This document shows positions 1 through 9,152 of a stretch of DNA of 64,000 nt, in pieces. Where the stretch lies: NCBI GenBank assembly GCA_019916065.1, contig CM034243.1:30096147-30160146 (forward strand), written 5' to 3'. The translations under genes were made by a program, and so were the position numbers. Below the pieces are notes generated by a model, which ran no database searches, was not told where the DNA came from, and worked only from the letters and a program-made list of their open reading frames with translations. How positions within the stretch are numbered: position 1 is the first letter of the stretch; every line of letters begins with the position of its first letter. This DNA comes from Vitellaria paradoxa (lineage: Eukaryota; Streptophyta; Magnoliopsida; Ericales; Sapotaceae).

Positions 1-275
1 TGGTGGTCGCTAATAGTCTTTAGTGACGAAGAATTGGCGGCTAATCATTGAAAGTAGCAAACAGATATTAGCGACCACCTGAAGACCTTTCGCTCCTCAA
101 AACTCAAATTTCGTTTATTATTTGATTGTGAGAAAAATGATTTATAAAGTGAGAAAAGAAAGAGTGAAGTAAGTAAGAGAAGATAAAAATGATGCGAAGA
201 TAGAGTACACAAGAGAGAATGCGAAAATGTGATAATTGATAGTATGAGAAAAGGATATCTCAAGGGTGGGAAGAG

Positions 276-294
276 AGAGAGAGAGAGAGAGAGA
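276..294. repeat. (GA)n microsatellite
   Basis: Purine dinucleotide run. It is shorter and interrupted in copy B near 55870 and is also present in the related fragment near 26503-26516, so it predates the duplications and varies in length. Confidence 0.9.
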
Positions 295-663
295 TTTGTA
301 TTGAAATGTAGGAAAAATAAGTTTTTACATTTTATTAATTTTTTATGGGGGTCCTATTAAGAAAAATTATATTGCTGAGAACTTTTATTTGTGCAAGGGG
401 AGTCATTGCGGCCATTGTCAATAAAGTATTTATCTTTAGCTAAAAAATATAATATATATGTATGGATAAAGTATCAAAACTAGGAAGGCCATTACCGTTC
501 TTAACCTTACAGTAACTTCCGTACGAAGGATAGGAAGAGGTCGACTTAAGGCCGGGTCCCGGAATCATATTAGTATCGAATTGACCCATTTTACGTCACT
601 AATTTATTACAAAACATTAGCATTAAATTGCATCTAAACAAGAAGCTGTGCAGTCAACTGAAA

Positions 664-952
664 CACTACAACAAATCACATTTTCGGCGATCATTTCTTC
701 CGACCAAATATAAATTTGGTCATTAAAGGTAACTTTTCCTGATCAAATATAAATTTAGTCGTTAATAGTCACTTTTTTCCGACCAAAAAATTGTTAGTCG
801 CCAAAAAAATGTTGGTCGGAAAAAGTTTCCCCGACGAGCCTTCGCCGACCAAATACCGACCAAATAAATTTGGTCGAGAAATGTTTTGCCGATTAAATTA
901 TACCCTTTAGCGACCAAATTTTTGGTCGGTAATTATGTGATTTTTTGTAGTG
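664..952. mobile_element. CACTA-type MITE, 289 bp
   Basis: Terminal inverted repeats begin CACTACAACAAATCACA and end in the complementary TGATTTTTTGTAGTG. The inside is built from repeated GACCAAAT/ATTTGGTC motifs that can fold back. It is flanked by 3-bp AAA duplications (661-663 and 953-955). Copy B has the uninterrupted site with a single AAA, which proves insertion after the duplication. CACTAC ends with a 3-bp target duplication define the CACTA (CMC/EnSpm) superfamily. There is no coding capacity, so it is non-autonomous. Confidence 0.92.
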
Positions 953-2000
953 AAAGCAAAAATGTCGCAACAATAGAATTAACGAGAAAAGGAAATGCAT
1001 CACTTTAGCTGCCATCAAGATTGCCAGAAATTTTATTACCGGGATGTAGCCCCGCCAACAACCATTTACAATTACATTATGATTAAAGTTGACATTCTAA
1101 TTGTCTCTGGTAACGATCAGCTAGAAACTAATTCCTCACTTTTCAATTAAAATTGAGGTATCTAATAAAGAGATTTTTGAAATGAAATAACCTTTCCATT
1201 ACAAAGTTAGATACAAAAATTAGTTAAGATATAATACAAAAAATTAATTAAGATATAATACAGAAATCTTTTCTTCGCAGTTGCTTTGGTAACTTCTTCG
1301 TAGTTGTTCTAATATTGCGCATGTGGGTTTGCTCATTTCGAAACAAATTTCACAGGAAACAAGACTCAGAGTCTTTGGTGATGACTAAATTCAATTGTTT
1401 AAAATTATAAATTTACATTTTTGTTAAATTTTGTAATTTTTAACGTAAAAATTTTAAAATAAAAGTCAGATTTAATTAGATTGCGTCAATTGCATCTATT
1501 TAGAATGTCAAATTTTGGTTAAGAAAAAAAAATAAATTAATTTTAAATTATTAGATATTTGACGTGTTTCTTGAAAAATGTAAAATATAGTAAAAATTAG
1601 ATAAAATGAAAGAAAGTCGGTAAAAAATGAAGATAGCCGGTAAAAATTAAAAAAAAAAGTTGCAAATTTTTAGTGTAAAAATAATTTAAAAAATTTTGTA
1701 ATTTATTTTTTATTCAACTACAGTTATTCTTTCTAAAGGAAAATGTCCATTAAATATTTGTAATTTTATATTTAGTTATATATATATATATATTTTAGCA
1801 TCTCACTGTAATAAACTTATATTTATAAAACTATGATAAATTATATTTTCAATTTTATACAAAAAAAAACTTTTGTTAGAAAACAAACCAATTTAACCAG
1901 AAAATAAAGCCGAACAAAACAAAATTTTTCGGCGTGGGTTTAATTGTGCTTATCCAAAATTAGATCATATTTGCTAACGGGATGAGCGTATATGCTAACA

Positions 2001-2049
2001 TGCGCCAACGACCACAGTCGTGAAACACAACGAGGCACGCCGATGGTCA
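2001..2049 (+). promoter_or_regulatory. GC-rich repeated motif, distal copy
   Basis: A roughly 49-bp GC-rich island in very AT-rich DNA. It shares a CAACGACC core, a GTGAAAC-CAA block and a GAGGC-CGCC block with 5769-5818, just upstream of the gene promoter. It is also present in copy B (about 57277-57325). Function is unknown; a regulatory role or a remnant of a repeat end are both possible. Confidence 0.35.
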
Positions 2050-2349
2050 ATTTACAATTCAAGGAAGTAATTAAGAAAAAAATTTTATTACAAAGTAATT
2101 GCTTGCTTTTTATTTTTATTTTTTTCAAATTTTTAATCAAATTTTAATTGTAATGGAATAATCATTCCATCACTTAAATTGTGAAATGACTTTTCCCATC
2201 CAATGTGTGAATGGCTATTTACATGTAATAGTATTCCAATTTAAGTTTTTGATTCCAAATATGAGAATAAGTTAAAGTAAGAATAAATTCCTTTTCATCC
2301 TATTCTATTATCATGTACCAAACATAACTTGAGAGTCTTAAATATTGTT

Positions 2350-2860
2350 GGGTAAATTACACCTACTTCCTTTTAATAGTTGGATAATTACATTACCACC
2401 CACACCATTCAAAGTTATTCTTCCTCCCCTTCTTTTGAAATGTTTTTAACGTAAACCCCTTCTTTCAATAAAATCAGCCATTAAAATTTAATAGAAAATA
2501 CAAAAATTGTCAAAATTTTAGATATTTTTTTTTATTTGATCCCCCACTCACACATATTCATCAGTTTTCTTTTTAAAAATTCTTAAAGATTTTTTTATTT
2601 TCACTTACATTTTACTTATTTTTGAAAATTCTTGTAAAGAAAGCTAATAAATATATGAGACAATGAGGCATAAAATAGAAAAAAACATGTAAAATTTTGA
2701 CTATTTTGACATTTTTGTTAAGTTTTAACGGTTGATTTTATTAAAAGAGAGATTAACGTTAATAACATTTTCAAATAAGAAAAATAAGTGTAATTTTAAA
2801 ATATTGTGGGTATAAATGTAAATACTCAAATACTAAGGGAGATGTTTGTGTAATTTACCC
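2350..2860. mobile_element. Mutator-like (MULE) foldback MITE, 511 bp
   Basis: About 165-bp imperfect inverted repeats start GGGTAAATTACACC and end with a similar block finishing GTGTAATTTACCC. They are flanked by a perfect 9-bp duplication AATATTGTT at 2341-2349 and 2861-2869. Long TIRs with a 9-bp target duplication are diagnostic of the Mutator superfamily. No ORF is present. The same insertion lies in copy B at 57626-58136, so it predates the duplication. Related relics occur near 28.75-29.58, 29.72-30.19 and 55.11-55.41 kb. Confidence 0.9.
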
Positions 2861-4379
2861 AATATTGTTAGTTAGCTCGCAAGCATATGAAATTCCAATG
2901 AATCAAAAGCTCATTTGAGATTATTTTTGAGGACCCAACCGACAGCAGAAATATCAACGAAGACGTGCAGCAGGCTAGCTGTAGCAGTCCCATGGGCATG
3001 CAAGTGCATGCCATATGACGGAAGCCACCCCAATTTCTATGACATATGCTATTCATGATCTTCTTACGTCGAAAGGCTATTATATGGTGACATACGTACT
3101 GTTTCTTCTTCACTGGACAATGCATCAAACTGTCTTGTCTTTACGGTTTCAATAAGTTGTTGAAAAGTGAAGATCGAGATGTCCTCTCTCTGTTTTCACA
3201 TGGGTCAACCAACATGCATTAACTACGTGCCCAGAGAATTACAACTGCCCATTTATATATACATATATGAACAAGTCTATAGTAAAGCACTAAGTTTTTT
3301 TTTTTTTTTTTTTGTTTTTTCCCCTTGGTATCATACTAAACTTTTAATTGTGACCATTGGATGACTTAAATGACATCTTCACTTTTCATTTTAATATATT
3401 AAAAAAAAGGAAGAAGAATAAAAATGGGTTTAGATGAAAAAGAGAGAAGTTAATTAATTTTTGATCAGATAATGGTAAATATGGTCATAAATACTGAAAA
3501 TTTTGATCACTTTCAATCGTAAGTTGGTGATATTGGTTGTTAACAGAGGGAAAAAAGAAATATAAATTCGGTAGTTGAGGTGTTGCTTTTCAATTACCAT
3601 TGCTGTACCTGCATTAAATTAAAGGGGGGATCAAGGTAGTTGAGGTGTTGCTTAATTTCAACTAGTAATAGGGGTGTAAAGGAGGGGTGTATTCGTATTA
3701 CTATTATCAAACCTATTGTTTTTCACTTATTAATGCTCTTCTAAATCGGTTTACTTTTTAGTTAAAATTTCAAATTCATTCTGTCCTAAATTTGTCAAAT
3801 TCGTTCTAAACTCACGAAATCCGATTAAACACGACTGGTTAGATATGTGAAATCCTCATTGACAAACCCATTAAATATCCTATTTGAAATAAAAATAAAA
3901 AATTAATAATATTTAATTGCAAAATTTATATAGACACTCAAAAAAATCTTTATCTACAATAACTTACAAACAATACTATAATAAAAAAATTCATCACATA
4001 AATATAACTTTTGCAACATTAATATGGCACTTAGTCCGTATTTCTACTTTTTGTTTTCTATTATTATATTCTATTTCCTGTTTTATATGTTTTATGTTTT
4101 GAAAATTTTAAAATAAGTAAAACAAAAAATGCAGTTAGTTTAACATTTTTTTTCTCATGTTTTGAGATTTTTCTTATTTTGGATTAAAATTACTCAAAAT
4201 AACTTTTTGTTATTTTGCATTTGAACTGTGAACTAATTTTCTATTTTCTAAAATAGATTTTGAAAACACAAGTAGTCAAATATATTTTGAATTATTTTCT
4301 TTATTTTTAAAAAAATGTAAAATGAAAACATTTCTAATTTGGGATGAGCGTATATCTACTTATCTATTATATATTACTA

Positions 4380-4920
4380 TTATAAATTAAGTACCGAGAC
4401 TTGTGGATCTAATCTTTTTATGAAGAGACCATTTTCGTGAAACTCTTTCACGTAACTATTCAAAAACAATTTTTCAAGGCAACTACTCATAACATTATCA
4501 CGAAAAATTTAAAGTCTCTCCATAACTAGGTTTCATAATAAATTTTCTAATAAACTAATAAACTTTTCTAAAAAAGATGAAACACTTTTCTCCAAAACTA
4601 AATTTCATAATAAACTTCCTGACAAATTTATAAATTTTTCTCAAAATCATGAAACACTTTTTTGATAACCTGATAAATAGTTCTCAAATATGATAGCATT
4701 CACAATTATTTTTTTCAAGTAACCGTTCATAATATTATCACGAAAAATTTTGAATTCTGTGAAACTAATGAAACACTTTCAAACTAAACAACAAACACTT
4801 TTTAAATATGATGACTATCCTAAGATAAAAAAAATATGATGACTATCTCAAAATGGAAAAATGAAATACTTTTCAAAAATGATAACTATCTTACAATGAA
4901 AAAATGATGACTCATATGGA
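4380..4920. repeat. Degenerate short-motif repeat region
   Basis: Many loosely spaced copies of motifs such as ATGAAACACTTTTC and CATAATAAACTT, plus two copies of a TATGATGACTATC block. It is also in copy B (about 59640-60165), where one motif copy has been gained (near 59869-59905). No coding potential. Confidence 0.55.
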
Positions 4921-5768
4921 TGGTTCATCGGAGGTCTATCGAGGAGGTAATTTCCGACATATTTTCATTCTCTATCATATTAATCCCTTAAGAGGAACTC
5001 TCAATGGGTTGTTATGGAGCGACAAAGTTTAAGATTAAGAAACAAAACTACAAATAGATAAAATTTTAAGAAACATATATAAGAAACAAAAACAAAAACA
5101 GATAAAGTTTTAAGAAACAGAACCAGAAAAAAAAAATTACTATTTGCAATTTTTTAAAACTTTTACATATTTTTAGAAATAATAAAATAAGGGTCTCCCT
5201 AGGGCACCCATTAAGAGCCTATAAAATATAACATGTAGCAATTTTTATTTTAGCTCCAAAGAAGTCAAAAAGATCAAATAAATTTTATGGATTGTAAAAA
5301 TTAAAAAAAAAAAGAGAGAGAGAGAGCGATTTATTCGTTAAATATAGATATACCAAAAAGAGGGTGTCCTTATTAGAATGTTTTGACATTTTTATTTTTA
5401 AATAAATTAAAAAATTTAATGTTTATAAAACAAATTAATTTTTACACACATTGTGTGTGCACCTGCTTTAGTACTATTATATGGCAAACATTAAGGTTTT
5501 GGTGAATCTTTTTTGTTTTTGTGACATTAAAAATTATTTTTTCATGATTATCACATAATTACATAATTTCACTTATTTGTATTTTTATCTACTTTAAATA
5601 TCTTTTAACTACTTACTAATTTTGTAATTTTTTTTTATTTTAATGCTACTTAATTATGTATTATTAATTTTAATAATCTTAAACTACTTATTACTTATTA
5701 TTTGAGGAACTTTTTTTTTATAATATTATTGATTATTAAAAAAAAAAATATGTTTACACGCATAGTTT

Positions 5769-5818
5769 GCGCACCAACGACCGCAACAGTGAAACTCAAT
5801 GAGGCGCGCCAAATGTCA
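5769..5818 (+). promoter_or_regulatory. GC-rich repeated motif, promoter-proximal copy
   Basis: Second copy of the GC-rich motif described at 2001-2049. It lies about 120 bp upstream of the TATA box of the JIP23-like gene and is identical in copy B (61028-61077). Its place in the proximal promoter makes a cis-regulatory role plausible but unproven. Confidence 0.35.
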
Positions 5819-5938
5819 CGATCATACGACAGGTGTCTTATTCTCCTAAACTCTCACACATTTTTCCATTTTAATACATTAGTATAGATTATTATTGTTA
5901 TTTTCTGTCAACTAATTAATCGTTTTTGAAACCCTCCA

Positions 5939-5948
5939 CTATAAATAC
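5939..5948 (+). promoter_or_regulatory. TATA box of JIP23-like gene A
   Basis: CTATAAATAC in a C/T-rich context, followed by a typical leader. The presumed start is near 5970. The 5' UTR exon ends at 6029 (CACTTCG before GT). A 5' UTR intron spans 6030-6501 and ends in a T-rich tract plus AG. The start codon lies 7 bp into the next exon. The arrangement is identical in copy B. Confidence 0.7.
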
Positions 5949-6508
5949 ATCCCCTCCCTCACCCATTTCTTCACACAGCAATCCCAACAAGAACTAGTCC
6001 CATCTTTCTTTTCTTATCAAACCACTTCGGTATGCGTCTCTCAATTTATTCTAAATTAATTTACGTTTATTTTTTAAACATTTTGTTGGAGTGTGTACAA
6101 TTATTTGTGTATATATATATATATATATATTAAATACTACTAGGAATTTTATGAGTTTTTGGAATATCTCTTGTTTGATATCATTTCTTTAGTTATTCTA
6201 TCAATGTTTGTTTCTTTATTTTTTTATTTTTTTCCTTCTGTTGTATTAAATTTCATTTTAGTAAAACTATTTGAAAAAACATACAAAAATATTTTAAAAG
6301 CGGCATAAAAATAATAAAATATCTAAAAATATTGAGAAATATTTAATGGAATCTATTTTAACACACAGTAGATTAACATTTTTGATCATTGTGTATAATA
6401 ATATATAAAAGTAGGTAGTATATATATATATATATATAAGATTAGTTGAAAGAATAACAACTGAACATACCTTTTATTTATTTATTATTTATTTTTTTTA
6501 GGAACAAT

Positions 6509-7403
6509 ATGGTGGCTTCAACCACCGTCGTGCTTGCGAATTACACCGGGAGACCCGCGACGTTTGTCACTTACCATGACTATTATGGACATGGAGATTA
6601 TCCACAAAAGATTGAAAATGGTAAGACGGTTTGCTTCTGGTTTGAGAATGGAGATGGTGATCAATCGTCTGGGGCAGTTGTGTATAAAGGCGAAGATGAG
6701 CAGGGTAACAAATTTGAGTGGCTGAACGCTTGGTACAACAAGGATGGTGCGAACCCATCAACTTACAGGGTAACTCAATTTCTTTTCGTTCCTTGCAGAA
6801 TAATCATCTTTCAAAAGAATTCTAGTTTAACTAAAAAAAAAGTGTCCTTTTGCAAGACTTAGTTGTATATAAGTTCATTGTGCAGCCATTTCATATTGGA
6901 ATGCTGGCTAAAATTTTAAAAATTGGAATGGTTGAGCCAGTGGAAAAAATGATCAGACTGCGGGATCAATTAAAATTAAACTCTGGTAACATAAATAAAT
7001 TTTAAATATGAGAAAATTAAATTTTTTTTAAAATATATTATTTATTAAATATTTATTTTAATGTCAACTTTTTTTTAGTTGCATGAACAATTAAATAGTA
7101 GAGCTCCAGACACACTCATATAACAAGAAGTTAAATCAGTTATAATAATGTTGCAGAATTTGGGTGACAACTCAATATTAATTAATTAATTAATCTCAAA
7201 AACTCATTGTGCAGGCTTATACTGAGATTGCTTATGCACCCAAGGTTTGGATTTGGGACCAGGTTTGGGCAGAGTTAATGAATTCCGGCCCTATTTCCGT
7301 CGCGGAACATAACAAATGTGCGGCCGATGCAATTATTATGCAGATACTACGTCCCGTAATATATCAAGGACAAATGTACCTAAAGGGAGGAAGCGCGACT
7401 TGA
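6509..7403 (+). CDS. JIP23-like protein, copy A; exons 6509-6769 and 7215-7403
   Basis: Predicted 149-residue protein resembling the C-terminal domain of 23 kDa jasmonate-induced proteins, whose biochemical role is not established. Visible family signatures: TFVTYHDYYG (about residues 17-26), SSGAVVYKG (53-61), an acidic-aromatic FEWLNAWYN block (69-77), AYTEI at the exon junction (88-92) and a C-terminal YQGQMYLKG. The longer N-terminal region of classical members is absent, and I see no signal peptide or membrane segment. Exon 1 ends in phase 0 before GT at 6770; the acceptor is TTGTGCAG at 7207-7214. The ATG is the first in the exon after a 5' UTR intron (6030-6501). Candidate poly(A) signals lie near 7541 and 7653. 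The reading frame is intact. Family assignment is from recognition of motifs, not a search. Confidence 0.78.
6874..6885 (+). other. Decoy 3' splice-site-like sequence in intron 2 of gene A
   Basis: TTCATTGTGCAG nearly repeats the real acceptor (CTCATTGTGCAG, 7203-7214) about 330 bp upstream of it. In copy B the segment holding it has been replaced by a palindrome (62117-62164). Confidence 0.5.
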
Positions 7404-7547
7404 ATGCATCGATCGCATGCCAATATAAATGAAGTCAATGGCCATATTAATTACAATGCCTCCTTGGTTACTTTAAACTTAATATATATATACATATATA
7501 TATAAATAAGGAAGGCCTTTTCAAGGTTGTTTGTAAAATAAATAAAA

Positions 7548-7569
7548 AGGTGATTCGTTGGAATCACCT
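7548..7569 (+). other. 3' UTR hairpin of gene A
   Basis: Perfect 9-bp stem AGGTGATTC/GAATCACCT with a GTTG loop, directly after an AATAAA (7541-7546). It is conserved in the other two family members (51785-51818 and 62806-62827). It could affect mRNA 3' end formation or stability. Confidence 0.7.
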
Positions 7570-8765
7570 GGGTGTGCTACTATAAATTGTGTGTTTGTAT
7601 CTTTGTATCTGTACTCACTCCTTCTATGTCAGCTTATATATATATATATATATAATAAATAAGGCCATTGTTAATAACTGCAAATCTTGTGCCTTATTCT
7701 TTATTCGTTTCTGTCTTTTAATCATATGTGAATTGTCATTATATGATGTGCCAATAAATACAAGCTATATAATAATATTTTATACTTTGATAAAATGATA
7801 CATAAAAAATATATATATATAAAATATTATAACATTGATGGATGCCTCTGGCCACCTATCAACAAATGCGAATTAAGTTTGGATTATTCATGAAAAAATA
7901 ATAAAATAATTCTTGTTATTGGCGGCTTTCCTGAACAATTCGTTTGAATGGGATGAAATGGAATGAAAAGAGGAGAAGAAAAAAGATTTTACAATTAATA
8001 ACTTGTTTGGGAGGTTTTTTAAGAGAGAAAAGAAAAGAAATTGAAAGAAATGGAAAAAATTAATGAGGGTTAAAATTTTTATTTTCTCAAAAGTAGGAAA
8101 AAATGAAAAAAAAAAGAAAAATAAATTAATAAAATTTTCAAAATGACATATCTACTCATAGGATAAAGAATAATAAAAATAAATTACAAATATGTCCTAA
8201 AACTAAATAAATTGATTACACTCTAATTTTTTAAAAGATTTAAATGTAAAATAATCATTTACCCTTTTTTTCCTTCAATTTTTTTTCAACTCACAAAGAA
8301 AAAGATAAAAAGTTTTTATTCTTTCTTTTCTAAACTTCTATAAACAAATAGAAGAAAATTTTATTACTTTTCTTCTCTTTTCTTCTTTCCTAACTTATGT
8401 TTTCTTTACTTTTATTTTCTTTCCTAAACTCACAAACCCTGAGACTTAACTTGGCAACACTACCTAAAAGTTTTATAGGAAACTAATATCAATTTTATAA
8501 ACCCTTATATAACTTTTTATCGTCCAATGATATACAAATAATATACGAAAATCCTCTCTCTCTCACACACACTGTGTGATTCATGGTATATATCTCCTCC
8601 AGTCATATCACTAGTGTGGTACTATATCTTTGCATCTACGCTCACCTACCAGCTCAAGTAATAAGCAAGCTCATAGTGAACACTTCGTTTTATTGTTCTT
8701 TTTTTTTTTTTTTTTTTTGCCGTTAATTTTTATTATCTTATATATAAATATATTACACTTTAAAT

Positions 8766-9152
8766 TGTTGGGCCCACAAGCACATGTAAAGTCCACAATG
8801 GAAGTGCACACAAAAAAAAAAAAGAAAAAGAAAAAAATTTAGACTACTCAATACAAAAATTTTTAATGTGGTTCGGTTCTTCAATAGACCTACATTCGCG
8901 ATCTCATCCCAAAAAAGGATAATATACTCAATTCAATATTAAACTATTACAATTTTTACACGGATAAAATTGTAAAACTCTCTCCTACTCACACAACCCA
9001 AAAATCCAATTACACCAACACTTTGGTAACACAGGTTTTAGTTATGTCCTTTATACATTTTAACAACTATGGGAAATGACCTTTTTATAAGAGACAAACC
9101 TCTCATTTTTTGTTCCCTCTCCCGATGTGGGATTTGGGGAGCCAACACAACA
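8766..9152. mobile_element. Solo LTR, 387 bp
   Basis: Begins TGTTGGGCCC and ends CCAACACAACA, giving TG...CA ends and a terminal inverted TGTTGG/CCAACA. It is flanked by 5-bp TAAAT at 8761-8765 and 9153-9157. Internally it has typical LTR text (a GTGGTTCGGTTC stretch, and a GATGTGGGATTTGGGG near the 3' end). No second LTR or internal domain adjoins it, so it is a solo LTR of a small LTR or TRIM element. Copy B ends in the window before this position, so its age relative to the duplication cannot be judged. Confidence 0.8.

Larger units (their letters stand above)
1..8727. repeat. Segmental duplication, copy A (partner 55597-64000)
   Basis: Nearly collinear and highly similar to 55597-64000; position 1 pairs with 55597 and the window end pairs with about 8727. 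Both copies run to a window edge, so the true unit is longer. Differences seen by eye are scattered substitutions, microsatellite length changes and a few discrete events. A has a 289-bp CACTA MITE (664-952) that B lacks. A has about 30 bp near 3912-3940 that B lacks. B has extra sequence near 59869-59905. Part of intron 2 is replaced in B. The unit carries a JIP23-like gene at its 3' part and a long non-coding 5' part containing a MULE MITE (2350-2860) and low-complexity DNA. Outside the items listed separately I see no gene in 1-5900 or 7800-8727. Confidence 0.97.

Noticed and set aside
45..263. 72-codon minus-strand open frame, conserved in copy B (55641-55859)
   Set aside because: It lies in GA/CT-rich low-complexity DNA, conservation is explained by the duplication, and the decayed flank copies do not keep the frame.
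2868..3128. 86-codon minus-strand open frame, conserved in copy B (58144-58404)
   Set aside because: Repeated flank sequence. It is broken in the other fragments (25.0 and 28.6-29.7 kb), has no recognisable motif, and is conserved only through the recent duplication.
5702..5887. 61-codon plus-strand open frame identical in copy B (60961-61146)
   Set aside because: Lies in the promoter, includes the GC-rich motif, has low-complexity N-terminal text, and no plausible gene structure.
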